Source: Hyphomicrobiaceae bacterium (GTDB taxonomy: Bacteria > Pseudomonadota > Alphaproteobacteria > Rhizobiales > Xanthobacteraceae). From it: a stretch of 64,000 nt of DNA. The position numbers and the translations under genes were made by a program. The stretch's first letter is position 1, and each line of letters begins with the position of its first letter. The notes beneath the pieces are model-generated. The model was not told where the DNA came from and searched no databases. It saw nothing but the letters and a program-made list of their open reading frames with translations. Location: assembly GCA_947472885.1 (NCBI GenBank), contig CANJBX010000014.1:1-64000 (forward strand). Direction: 5' to 3'. This document shows, piece by piece, positions 19,301 to 27,057 of this stretch.

Positions 19301-20308
19301 GCGGGTAATGCGGATGTAACGGCCGTTGACGATAATGTCCCGCTCAAGCTCGACATTGCTTTCCGGCACGCTGCCGTCGGCGTTGCGCGTCGTCTTGAAC
19401 ACGTCGGAGACTTTCTGACCGTCCTCCGAATACATCGGATAGCCGCTCGCGAGCCTGACCTTCTTGAGTTGGTCGACGTTGAGGCCCTGATATATGTCCT
19501 CCTCGCTGAACCCGTATATTTCGAGGTAACGGCGATTCATGACATCGAGATTGTAGTCGGCGTCGTACATCGAAATGCCGTGCCGCATGTTTTCGAGCGC
19601 GTCCTTGAAAATCCGGTTCTGCGCCGCGAGCTTGCCTTCGCTGTCGCGCACATCGCGCTCGGCCTTTCGTGTATCGCGGATCATCAACATGATGAGACCC
19701 GACGCCGATATGCCGATGATCAGCACACCAGCCATAATCACGATCATCATCACGGAGGCGGTATCGACCCGCGCGATGGTGGAGGCGATATAGGAGCGAT
19801 TGTCCTTCGCAAGCGCGGCGTCGATTTCATCGACGATGACCTGGATGCGCTTAATTCCGTCCGTCACCTTCAGGAAATAATACACGCGCTCGTCGTCATT
19901 GAGCGTCGGCAGGTTCATGTTGGTGATTTCCTGCCACGACTGCGTGATCGTCGTCGCCGCCTCCCACAACGCAACCTGTTTTTCCGCTGAAACGAACTCC
20001 GTGGAAACGGTCATTACGCGGTCGAGTACGGAATGAAAGCGCGTCATCCGGCGCGCTTTTTCATTGATCTCGCCACGCGAGGCGGGATTGATGTTGAGCA
20101 TCAACGCAAGATAGTTCGATTGGATGTCGCCGAATTCCTCGAGCAGCACGCGCGTAGCGGCAACGCGCTCATGACGCTGCTGGATCGCCGCGACCGCCTC
20201 CTGCACCTTGCCAAGCCCGTAGAGCGAGAACACGGCGGGCACCGTGATGGCGATCAGCACCGTCGCAAGCGACGCCACCATCAGGATCGAGCGGGTGAGA
20301 TTTTTCAT
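16370..20308 (-). CDS. hybrid sensor histidine kinase with four PAS, receiver and HPt domains
   Basis: A 1312-residue inner-membrane signalling protein. In order: membrane helix 1 (about residues 9-30), a periplasmic helical region, membrane helix 2 (about 170-195), and four similar PAS modules, each opening near A-L-E-N-M-x-x-G-x-S-M-Y/F-D. Then come HisKA (H in S-H-E-I-R-T-P-M-N), HATPase (N-L-M-T-N-A-I-K-F, D-T-G-I-G-I, G-G-T-G-L-G-L-A-I), a receiver (M-D-M-R-M-P-E-M-D-G) and an HPt domain (A-H-T-L-K-G-S-A-G). The whole phosphorelay is therefore in one chain. The ligand is unknown. The start at 20308 has a weak ribosome binding site; an upstream start is possible. Confidence 0.9.
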   Translation of the reverse strand: MKNLTRSILMVASLATVLIAITVPAVFSLYGLGKVQEAVAAIQQRHERVAATRVLLEEFGDIQSNYLALMLNINPASRGEINEKARRMTRFHSVLDRVMTVSTEFVSAEKQVALWEAATTITQSWQEITNMNLPTLNDDERVYYFLKVTDGIKRIQVIVDEIDAALAKDNRSYIASTIARVDTASVMMIVIMAGVLIIGISASGLIMLMIRDTRKAERDVRDSEGKLAAQNRIFKDALENMRHGISMYDADYNLDVMNRRYLEIYGFSEEDIYQGLNVDQLKKVRLASGYPMYSEDGQKVSDVFKTTRNADGSVPESNVELERDIIVNGRYIRITRTPRVGGGWVVMHADITDRRLALMKLETRERELTLQTQRFRDLVEGSPHGMSMFDADSRLVVCNQNYIDLYGLGGLDLRPGTLYEDITNGMFDRMLFQDHSPEARAAFMKVMLMTQPVDRIFEFGDGRSIHVSCVPRPSGGWVAVHEDVTERLQVERELHASKTTLALQNEQFIDALENMGQGLSMYDHDNKLLVCNQQFLDYYGFDSEFASFGRPLRDIAGRLLSTVLIGADVDQYVAQYYAPVEERKTFYLLRTLKGGRIVQVSNHLRPEGGWVIIHDDVTERERARHELERSESAQRQQIETFKDALDNMGYGLCVFDVKGHLLVCNKQFLDMTMLDEDDLWPDITAREIIDIRKIKGTFKISSDEFFAEHREEMRTDAYFEHVQTTSTGRVIVASFYPRAVGGRVVLYRDITEALQAEEEVRHAAEEAEKLRQQEQAAVAANQAKSAFLAMMSHEIRTPMNAVIGLSSALLSSNLDAEQHRVVDTIHESSNSLLRLLNDILDISKLDAGKVEFEAAPFAPAALLDHVVSVVEAKALEKGLSIRTSADGDLPAVLVGDQTRIRQVLLNLMTNAIKFTESGFVGIKTSCTARTAQHATIECTISDTGIGIAADQVNRLFSEFSQADSSITRRFGGTGLGLAISKRIIEQMGGKIRVESVMGEGTNFIVTLTLPVADASALGINQARATTDEFIGMLARAARPLQILLAEDNPTNQLVFTKLMEGCNVYIVVAETGRQALEQAQHRTFDVVFMDMRMPEMDGLDASRAIRALGGTWADIPIIALTANAFADDIRACREAGMDEFLSKPIRKQTLIETLVHMLHDHSLVADMPAIADENAALAALPVTPPAEVAMTDVAPILDRAAFDILVEEIDAVGVRMALDVFVPETVRRLARLRQLSCVHDRQKIRDEAHTLKGSAGTFALRQVQELARTLELAAPTVDAETYQDLLDRLEACFAVAQVEVEVAQMQAQAAET

Positions 20309-20716
20309 GATGGCATTCGCGCCGTATTGTTCGGGTTCGCGCGAACGCGACCGGACGGCTAGGGCGCGCTTTCCTTGACAGGCATGGAACACGCCGGGGG
20401 CGCGATAGTTTTCAACAGGTGCGTGGCGTCGCAACACAACATCAACCGGCCCTCGACCCGCGGCTTCGCGGCACCTGAAAACATATCCTTTCCGGGTTAA
20501 TTCGAATTTAAGTCAACGGGTTACCGTGGGTTAGCCGTGTCCCGAAAACGTGGTTTTCGCCGCTGCGGCAGGCATGGAAGCCTGCCAAAACCGGGCATTT
20601 CCGGCCAAATATGGCAGCTTGGTGTTCGTTCCGTTCAGATGTTGTTCAGCCCGATAAGATGAAACTTAATCCCAACGTCGGCGTTAATCACGGCGATGCA
20701 TTTGTGGAGAAGAGCA
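20309..20716. other. gene-free stretch between divergent genes
   Basis: 408 bases separate the kinase start from the Gly/Tyr-rich protein start and must contain both promoters. The only structure seen is a short inverted repeat, GGCAGGC (20567) with GCCTGCC (20580). No open frame with a credible start is present. Confidence 0.5.
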
Positions 20717-21016
20717 ATGAGAAAGATTCTTACGGTACTCGCAGCCACTGCCGCAGTTGCCATCGCGGCAGTGAGTGTCCCGAACCAGGCCGAAGCCCGC
20801 TGGCGTGGCGGTGGCGGCGTTGCAGCCGGCGTCATTGGCGGCCTTGCTGTCGGCGCGATTATCGCTGGCTCCAATCGCGGTTATGGCTACGGTCCTGGCT
20901 ATGGCTACTATGGCGGTGGCCCCGCCTATGCCTACGGCCCGCTATGCTACTGGCAGCGCCAGCGCGTCTGGGACGGGTATGGCTGGCGCATTCGCCGCGT
21001 TCGCGTTTGCGGCTAG
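20717..21016 (+). CDS. small exported Gly/Tyr-rich protein
   Basis: A 99-residue protein with a Sec signal (cleavage after A-E-A). A glycine-rich hydrophobic stretch G-V-A-A-G-V-I-G-G-L-A-V-G-A follows, then a G-Y-G-Y-G-P-G-Y-G-Y-Y-G-G-G repeat tract, and a C-terminal block with two cysteines (L-C-Y-W-Q and R-V-C-G). Such short exported proteins are common in Hyphomicrobiales and have no settled function. GGAGA precedes the ATG. A perfect 15-base-pair terminator follows. Confidence 0.75.
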   Translation: MRKILTVLAATAAVAIAAVSVPNQAEARWRGGGGVAAGVIGGLAVGAIIAGSNRGYGYGPGYGYYGGGPAYAYGPLCYWQRQRVWDGYGWRIRRVRVCG

Positions 21017-21054
21017 TCCACGCCTGACCTGAACAGAAACGGGTTTCACAAATT

Positions 21055-21092
21055 CAAGCCGCCCTGCCGCACCGGCAGGGCGGCTTGTTTTA
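21055..21092 (+). terminator. strong rho-independent terminator
   Basis: A perfect 15-base-pair stem (21055-21069 with 21073-21087), a 3-base loop and then TTTTATTTC, 38 bases after the Gly/Tyr-rich protein gene. Confidence 0.92.
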
Positions 21093-21277
21093 TTTCGTAA
21101 GCAACGATCGCCGGATTCCCGCGCGTTAAATTTTAGTCATGTCGTTGTTGACGGCTGGCGGCATCGCGAGATGAACGCTGATACAGCGCCGCGTTCAATC
21201 GGCGTTCATGCGCGGAACGATAGATGACAGATGCGGTTGATATTTGCTGCGCACGAACAACACGCCGGGAGGCGGTC

Positions 21278-22906
21278 ATGTCAGCGTTGGTTCGGACTGT
21301 TGCACTTGTCTCGATTGTCGCGATGTCCTGCGCGGGCATTGCGGACGCCGCGCCGCCACAGAAGAAGGGTGGCGCACCGGCAGCCGCTCCTGCCGCCCGC
21401 CCTGCTCCGCCACCGCGTGCAGCAGCACCGCGTCCGGCACCGCCCGCCATGGCGCGTCCCGCACCGCAAGCGCCGAGAAATTTCGCCCGGCCTAATGTTG
21501 TGAGACCCAGCGGGCCACCGCCCGGCGCGGCGCAGCGCAACTTCGCAAGACCGGACTTCGCTCGTCCCGCTCCCAATATCGTGCGGCCCGCCGCCGGCCA
21601 GCCGGATTTCGCGCGCGGACGCAACGGGCAGCCGGGATTCACGCAGCCGTCTGCTGCCATCCGTTCAGTTGAGCGTTCGACACGCCCGAATATCTCGCGG
21701 TCGGATTTCCGCAACGTGCGATCGTACCGCGCGGCGGTGCGCGCCAACGCAAGCGCAGCGCGCACAGAGACTCGCGCAGCGCGAATTCAGGATCGCATTC
21801 AGGCGCGCCAAGCCCGTCAGGACCTACTCAACGCCAGCCGCAACGGCGGCGCTGCTGCATTTGCACGCCGTGCGGCACCGGGAGCGGCACTTGCCGTCGG
21901 CGCAGCATTTGCCGCACGTCATGCGGCGCACGCGAACTGGCATAACGACTGGCGCCGCCGCAACCGCTTTGCCTACGGCTGGTATGGCCCGATGTATTGG
22001 CCCTACGCCTATGACAGCATCTTCGCCGACGTGTTCCTGCCGTACAGCTACGCCGACGACTCGTTCTGGGACTACGGCTATGGCGACATCTATGCCGGCC
22101 TGTTCAATCCCTATGGTTATGACGACCTGCTGACGACGCAAGCTCCGCCGGGTGAACGCCGCTACGCCTCGGCGCCGCCCGCGGGCGCGAGCGAAACCAC
22201 CGCCGCCATCCGCCAGCTGGAGCCACTGTGCGGCGACGATTCGCGCGATGTCGCCGGCGTGCCGGTCGATGACATCCAGAATGCAATCAGTCCGACCGAC
22301 CAGCAGCGCGCGGCGCTCGACGAACTCGGCAATGCGTCGGTGAAGGCCGCGCAGATCGTCAAGGCATCATGCCCCTCCGACATCGCGCTGACCGCAACCG
22401 GCCGGCTCGACAACATGAAGCAGCGCATCGAAGCGATGATCGAAGCCGTCTCGACCGTGCGCACGCCGCTCGTCCATTTCTACACCATGCTCGGCGATGA
22501 GCAAAAGGCGCGCTTCAACGCCATCGGCGACCGCGACCAGGCCAGGCAGGACAAGCAGGGCCGCAGGCCGGGCGGCATCGCGCAGTCGTGCGGCATGTCG
22601 GCTGCGGCGCAATGGCCGGAGGCGCAGATCGAGCGCCTGGTAAAGCCGACCGAGGCGCAATCTCTCCAGCTCGATGCGTTGCGTCAGGCGACCGAACAGG
22701 CCGCGGCAAATCTCAAGTCGGCCTGCCCGACGAGCCAGCCCGCAACGCCGTCCGAGCGGCTCGCCGCCATCGACGCCCGGCTGGATGCGATGCTTGACGC
22801 CGTGAACAGTGTGCGCAAGCCGCTGGCGGAATTCTACAGCGGCCTGAGCGATGCGCAGAAGGCGCGCTTCAACGCCGTCGGCCAGCGCAATTCGCGGCAG
22901 GGCTGA
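21278..22906 (+). CDS. exported protein with two LTxxQ-like domains
   Basis: A 542-residue protein. The start at 21278 follows GGGAGGCGG and gives a signal peptide ending A-D-A. Residues 25-150 are low-complexity, rich in Pro, Ala and Arg with repeated N-F-A-R-P; residues 210-290 are rich in Trp and Tyr. The C-terminal half holds two copies of one helical module, each ending F-Y-x-x-L-x-D-x-Q-K-A-R-F-N-A (about residues 400 and 520). This matches the LTxxQ-type Spy/CpxP repeat, so a periplasmic chaperone or stress role is possible. Each module carries a cysteine pair. Confidence 0.75.
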   Translation: MSALVRTVALVSIVAMSCAGIADAAPPQKKGGAPAAAPAARPAPPPRAAAPRPAPPAMARPAPQAPRNFARPNVVRPSGPPPGAAQRNFARPDFARPAPNIVRPAAGQPDFARGRNGQPGFTQPSAAIRSVERSTRPNISRSDFRNVRSYRAAVRANASAARTETRAARIQDRIQARQARQDLLNASRNGGAAAFARRAAPGAALAVGAAFAARHAAHANWHNDWRRRNRFAYGWYGPMYWPYAYDSIFADVFLPYSYADDSFWDYGYGDIYAGLFNPYGYDDLLTTQAPPGERRYASAPPAGASETTAAIRQLEPLCGDDSRDVAGVPVDDIQNAISPTDQQRAALDELGNASVKAAQIVKASCPSDIALTATGRLDNMKQRIEAMIEAVSTVRTPLVHFYTMLGDEQKARFNAIGDRDQARQDKQGRRPGGIAQSCGMSAAAQWPEAQIERLVKPTEAQSLQLDALRQATEQAAANLKSACPTSQPATPSERLAAIDARLDAMLDAVNSVRKPLAEFYSGLSDAQKARFNAVGQRNSRQG

Positions 22907-22924
22907 GGATAAGGGGCACAGGCG

Positions 22925-24166
22925 TCATTGCCCGCGCCGCATGTGCGCCAGCACAGCAGCCGTCGGCCAGCAATCGAGCTTGAGGTTGTTGGCCTTCTGG
23001 TAGTGACCAAGCGCCGCGCGCGTTTTCATGCCGGCCTTGCCGTCGATTTTCTCGCCATAGAGCCTGAGTTCGGTCAGTCGCGCCTGCATCCGCTCGACAT
23101 CAGCGGTCTTGAGCTGCACCACATTGCTCCACGGCGTCTCAAACGGCCGCGTGTCGGCGATGCGGTCGGCGAGGTGGCCGACGAAAAGTACGTAGAGATC
23201 GGACGTATTGTATTCCTTGATGACGTAATAGTTCTTCGAGGTCAGGAACGACGGGCCGTAGATGCCCGCGGGCTGCAGCAACGACGCGGGTTGCGCCAGC
23301 TCTGACACCGTCAGGGTGCGATTGTAGGCCGGCTTGAAACCCGCGTTGAGCCAGGCTTCGACGGTCTGCGTCTGCTCCGGCACACCCGTCGTGCAATCGA
23401 CCGATGCCGGCGCGCGCACTTCCACCGCCCAGCGGTTGCCGCGCTCCCAGCCCTTATCGACCAGTTGCTTTGCCGCCGAGGCCAGCGCATCGGGAATCGA
23501 ATTCCAGATATCGACCTTGCCGTCGCCGTCGAGATCGGTGCCGAAGGTATAAAATTCGGCCGGCAGCAGTTGCACCAGCCCCATCGCGCCGCCCCATGAC
23601 GAGCGCAGGCGCGCGCGCGGCACGCCGTTCTCCAGCATCTTCAGCGCATACAAGAACTGGTTGCGGAAAAACTCCGCGCGGCGGCCGGTGTAAGCCTGCG
23701 TCGCCAGCACGCGGATGGCGTCGTTTCCCAGCTTGTAAGTCCCGAACGCGGTTTCGCGGCCCCAGATCGCAAGAATGATCGGACCCGGCACGCCGAACTG
23801 CTTTTCGATTTCATCCAGCGTGGCGCGATGCTGCGCCAGCAGCTTGCGGCCCTGCCCGGCCAGAAGATCGAACGTGTTTTCGCGCAGATATTCCGCAGGC
23901 GTCTGCACGAATTCGGCTTGTCCGCGCGACGGCGCCTGCGGCCTGCCCGGCACGACGAGATCGGGCAGCGACATATCCGGTTCGAGTTTCGCAATCGCCG
24001 TGTCGAACACCTGCCGCGAGACGCCGAGCTTTTCCGCTTCCGGCCAGACTTCGGAAAGAAATTTTAAAAACGCCGCATCGGCGGCGCGCGCGGGGGCGGC
24101 CAGCATCGTCACGCAGCAGACCATCCACACACCAGCAACAATATGTCTGGCAGCCTGTCCCTGCAT
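22925..24166 (-). CDS. MltB-like lytic murein transglycosylase
   Basis: A 413-residue exported enzyme with a signal peptide (A-A-P-A-R-A-A). The catalytic domain spans about residues 33-330, with the active-site Glu in I-W-G-R-E-T-A-F-G and the block S-S-W-G-G-A-M-G-L-V-Q-L-L-P. A C-terminal peptidoglycan-binding domain (about 350-410) contains G-E-K-I-D-G-K-A-G-M-K-T-R-A-A. It cleaves murein with anhydro-muropeptide release in the periplasm. Its ATG overlaps the stop of the upstream aldolase-like gene (TAATG), implying coupled translation of two functionally unrelated proteins. Confidence 0.92.
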   Translation of the reverse strand: MQGQAARHIVAGVWMVCCVTMLAAPARAADAAFLKFLSEVWPEAEKLGVSRQVFDTAIAKLEPDMSLPDLVVPGRPQAPSRGQAEFVQTPAEYLRENTFDLLAGQGRKLLAQHRATLDEIEKQFGVPGPIILAIWGRETAFGTYKLGNDAIRVLATQAYTGRRAEFFRNQFLYALKMLENGVPRARLRSSWGGAMGLVQLLPAEFYTFGTDLDGDGKVDIWNSIPDALASAAKQLVDKGWERGNRWAVEVRAPASVDCTTGVPEQTQTVEAWLNAGFKPAYNRTLTVSELAQPASLLQPAGIYGPSFLTSKNYYVIKEYNTSDLYVLFVGHLADRIADTRPFETPWSNVVQLKTADVERMQARLTELRLYGEKIDGKAGMKTRAALGHYQKANNLKLDCWPTAAVLAHMRRGQ

Positions 24167-24948
24167 TACGACGTGAACGACGGGTCGAGGCGTTCGGCGA
24201 GGCGCAGCCAGTATTGCCAGCTGTGATCGTCACGCGGACCGGGCCGCCCGCCGCCCATCTGCGCCTTGGTCGTGATCTGGACCGCTTCCGGGATCGGACG
24301 AATTTTCCGCCCGGTCGCCAGCGCGCGTTCGACCAGACGGCATTCGTCGGTCAGCGTGCGCATCCAGCCAAAGGCTTCGCCGAGCGACGCGCCGACACTC
24401 AAGAGGCCATGGTTGAGCATGATGAGCGTGTGTTTCTGCCCAAGGTCCGCGATGATGCGCGGCACTTCATCGGACACGCTCGCCAGACCCTCGAAATCGT
24501 GCATGCCGACTTCGTTGTGCAGGCGGCAGCCGCCCTGGCTGATCGCCGGCAATTCGCCGCCGGTCGCGCTGATGACAACGCCGGCCGGCTCATGGATGTG
24601 GAACACGCAGTTGAGATCGGGCCGGGCTTTCAGAATGCCGGAATGAAAATTGTAACCGGCCGGCGCGAGCTTGAGCCCGGCATGGCTGAGAATATTACCG
24701 TCAAAATCAATCGCCGCCAGCGACGACGCCGTGATCTCGTCCCAGCCGAGGCCCGCCGGATTCATCAAGAGCGCATTGGCGCCGGGAATGCGGAGCGTGA
24801 TGTGGTTGAGCGTGTCATAGTTCCAGCCGAGATGATGCGCGACCCGGAACGCCGCCGCGAGATCGACACGCAGCTTGTGTTCGGCGTCGGAAACCGCGCG
24901 GCCGAGCGCCACGCCGCCGATCCGTGAAATCGCCAGACGTTCGTTCAT
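24166..24948 (-). CDS. class II aldolase/adducin-domain protein
   Basis: A 260-residue cytosolic protein of the class II aldolase/adducin fold. Zinc-ligand-like histidines lie in F-H-I-H-E-P-A-G-V-V and L-N-H-G-L-L-S-V-G. The phosphate-loop region N-H-I-T-L-R-I-P-G is near residue 47. The start at 24948 follows GGAGGAT; a slightly longer frame lacks such a site. Related proteins act as sugar-phosphate aldolases, epimerases or decarboxylases, and the substrate cannot be set here. It shares a TAATG junction with the downstream transglycosylase gene. Confidence 0.85.
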   Translation of the reverse strand: MNERLAISRIGGVALGRAVSDAEHKLRVDLAAAFRVAHHLGWNYDTLNHITLRIPGANALLMNPAGLGWDEITASSLAAIDFDGNILSHAGLKLAPAGYNFHSGILKARPDLNCVFHIHEPAGVVISATGGELPAISQGGCRLHNEVGMHDFEGLASVSDEVPRIIADLGQKHTLIMLNHGLLSVGASLGEAFGWMRTLTDECRLVERALATGRKIRPIPEAVQITTKAQMGGGRPGPRDDHSWQYWLRLAERLDPSFTS

Positions 24949-25020
24949 GGGCGTATCCTCCGGCACATTGATTATTCGCCCCCACTATACGCCACCCGGC
25001 GACCGCCGGGTACTGCCCCG

Positions 25021-25602
25021 CTAGTGGCTTTTGGCTTCCGCCGAAACGCCCATCCGCTCGACCGCCGCGATGCCAAGCGCCGACAGCACGAATACCGTGT
25101 GGATGATGGTCTGCCACATCACGCCGGTTTCGGTGTAGCCGCCTGCCTTGGCGGCACCACCGAGCGCGCCGGCCTCGATGAACGTGCGCAAGAGGTGGAT
25201 CGAGGAAATGCCGATGATCGCCATGGCGAGCTTGATCTTCAGCACTGAGGCGTTGACGTGGGACAACCACTCCGGCTGGTCGGGATGATTTTCAAGCTGC
25301 AGCCGCGACACGAAGGTCTCATAGCCGCCGACGATCACCATGATGAGCAGGTTCGAGATCATCACCACGTCGATCAGACCGAGGACGACCAGCATGATCT
25401 GCTGTTCGCTGAAGGTGAACGCGTGCAGCACGAGGTGCCAGAGTTCCTTGAGGAACAGGATGACATAGACGCCCTGCGCAACGATCAGGCCGAGGTAAAG
25501 CGGCAGCTGCAGCCAGCGCGAACCGAAGATGATGGCCGGCAACGGCTGCAGCGCCCGCGCAACGGGATCGGGTTTCGGCGTCGCGGGATCGGGGGTCGTC
25601 AT
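25021..25602 (-). CDS. UPF0114 (YqhA-like) membrane protein
   Basis: A 193-residue inner-membrane protein with four hydrophobic segments. Family marks include F-G-S-R-W-L-Q-L-P-L-Y-L-G-L, I-D-V-V-M-I-S-N-L-L-I-M-V-I-V-G-G-Y-E and L-K-I-K-L-A-M-A-I-I-G-I-S-S-I-H-L-L. The N-terminal 20 residues are proline-rich and polar. Function is not established for the family. It precedes the aldolase-like gene by 72 bases on the same strand, with a GC inverted repeat but no T-run between them. Confidence 0.85.
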   Translation of the reverse strand: MTTPDPATPKPDPVARALQPLPAIIFGSRWLQLPLYLGLIVAQGVYVILFLKELWHLVLHAFTFSEQQIMLVVLGLIDVVMISNLLIMVIVGGYETFVSRLQLENHPDQPEWLSHVNASVLKIKLAMAIIGISSIHLLRTFIEAGALGGAAKAGGYTETGVMWQTIIHTVFVLSALGIAAVERMGVSAEAKSH

Positions 25603-25711
25603 GGTGAATCTCCGGTGGCGGCGCGCGAATCAAGTGTGGCCGCGAAGGCCACTATATTTGTTTCGCCGGCGCGTTGCTCAAGGACGCAGCGCATTATGCC
25701 GCATAGCGGTT

Positions 25712-26206
25712 TCACAGCGACCGCACGCGCGCGGCGGGCCGCGATGGCGCATGGTCTCGTGCGGGCATTGGAACTTCCGCTGCGGCTTGCGCTTGCGCCG
25801 GCGAAGATTGCGCAGGCGCTTCCGGCCCCATCATCTTTTCGTAATCGGCGGCAGCGGCATCGCCCGCCGCCATGGCGTCGCTCGCGCTCGCGCCGTCGGC
25901 GCGCACTTTCAGGATGGTGCGGAACTTCACCTTCTCGCGCTCCTCGATCAGCGGCCAGAACGCCCTGAAGCACGGCGGCGCCTGCCCGCCGCTGCATCGC
26001 GCAGCACGGCGGCAGGCGCGGTGCTTGCACAGGTCGTAAAAACAAAACCAGGTGGCGGCGAGTTCCTGCGCCGAAAACGGCGGCGTTTCGGGTTGCGAAG
26101 GCTTGGGCGATGCGCGGCGTGATTTGGGCGTCGATGATTTAGGCAGACGTGATTTAGGCGAATGTGAATTAGACAAATGGGATTTAGGCAAATGGGATTT
26201 AGACAT
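25712..26206 (-). CDS. hypothetical protein with N-terminal pentapeptide repeat
   Basis: A 164-residue protein. The start at 26206 has a strong AAGGAGAA site, so the unusual N-terminus is translated: about six five-residue units near K-S-H-L-P, all basic. The middle domain (about residues 42-100) has five cysteines in F-C-F-Y-D-L-C-K-H-R-A-C-R-R-A-A-R-C, which suggests metal binding. The tail is Ala- and Pro-rich. I do not recognise a named family, though Cys/Arg-rich small proteins of this kind are frequent in Hyphomicrobiales. Confidence 0.6.
   Translation of the reverse strand: MSKSHLPKSHLSNSHSPKSRLPKSSTPKSRRASPKPSQPETPPFSAQELAATWFCFYDLCKHRACRRAARCSGGQAPPCFRAFWPLIEEREKVKFRTILKVRADGASASDAMAAGDAAAADYEKMMGPEAPAQSSPAQAQAAAEVPMPARDHAPSRPAARVRSL
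26121..26206. repeat. 15-bp tandem repeat inside a coding region
   Basis: Five 15-base units plus a partial sixth, each beginning GATTTAG or a close variant, encode the pentapeptide repeats at the start of the 25712-26206 protein. The units differ at one to seven positions, so the array is not brand new. Confidence 0.85.
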
Positions 26207-26299
26207 GGGTTCTCCTTCTCGCGGCGCGGTGTTCCGGCGTCCGAGGTGTTGGGGTGAATGCCTCGAACAGCGTTCTCGCGCGAGCGGCGCGGCGTTCGA

Positions 26300-26640
26300 G
26301 GGGCTTGGAGCGCCGGCAGGCGCAACCAGTCGTTATGTGGGCGATCCTGTTGTCAGGATCGCCGCGCCTTCCGGCGCTCCACCCGCCTTCGCGCGCAAGC
26401 AGCGCGCTTCGGTGGGCTATTTTCAGCGGTTTTGCGAAGGCTGCATGGAAGCTGCCTTGCAGGCCCCAGGTCCGCGCTTCCTGCGACTCGGTCCTGACGG
26501 GCGTGACCCGGCTTCAACCTGTCCCAGTCCAGCAGGCTCCCTGCAGAGAAGTCGTAGTGCTTCCCGGTCGGGTCCCGAAGCCTCTCGGGCGCGCGGTTAC
26601 GAGCTGCACGCGCAAGCGCCGCATCCTCCCCCGCTCTCAG
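26300..26640. other. strongly folded non-coding stretch, candidate structured RNA or repeat
   Basis: Part of a 585-base gene-free gap. Three nested inverted repeats form one long hairpin: 26306-26316 with 26371-26381, 26318-26323 with 26364-26369, and 26340-26349 with 26354-26363. A further hairpin, GCGCGC-AAGCA-GCGCGC, follows near 26391-26407, and more GC-rich inverted segments continue to about 26640. Open frames crossing it lack credible starts. I cannot name an RNA family; strand and function are open. Confidence 0.5.
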
Positions 26641-26791
26641 AGCGTCTCACGAGAACGCCCCTCTTGGAGAGGATAATAGGAATATAGAGATAGATAGGAT
26701 ATTTGTCAAGAGGCGGTATTGAGCCAGTTTTGACGTTCTGTATGCTGCCGCGAGAGGTAGAGAAAACGCGCCATTGTTTCAGGAGCGGACA

Positions 26792-27055
26792 TTGAAGAAA
26801 AAGAAGCTCAAGCCCATCCCGAAGTTCAAAAGCGAGGCCGAAGAACGCAAGTTCTGGGAAACGCACGACACGGCGCCCTATGTCGATTTGAGCAAGGCGC
26901 AGCGCGCGACCTTCCCCAACCTCAAGCTGTCAACGACGACGATCTCGTTGCGATTGCCGCTATGGATGCTCGACCGGATCAAGGTCAAAGCCAACAAGTG
27001 CGATGTTCCGTATCAGGATTTGATCAAGGTGTGGCTGGCAGAGAAGGTGGGGTAG
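26792..27055 (+). CDS. CopG/BrnA-type antitoxin-like protein
   Basis: An 87-residue protein of the CopG/BrnA antitoxin type. It has the typical opening K-F-K-S-E-A-E-E-R-K-F-W-E-T-H-D and F-P-N-L-K-L-S-T-T-T-I-S-L-R-L-P, then a ribbon-helix-helix tail with V-P-Y-Q-D-L-I-K-V-W-L-A-E-K. It starts at TTG 26792, chosen because AGGAG lies 6 bases before it. Family members bind their own promoter and neutralise a partner toxin. No BrnT-like gene is beside it; instead a GIY-YIG gene begins 2 bases after its stop. Confidence 0.8.
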   Translation: MKKKKLKPIPKFKSEAEERKFWETHDTAPYVDLSKAQRATFPNLKLSTTTISLRLPLWMLDRIKVKANKCDVPYQDLIKVWLAEKVG

Positions 27056-27057
27056 CG

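Noticed and set aside
26254-26676. Protein-coding reading of the folded stretch 26250-26690
   Set aside because: Several frames are open at once, none has a ribosome binding site or protein-like composition, and strong hairpins run through all of them.
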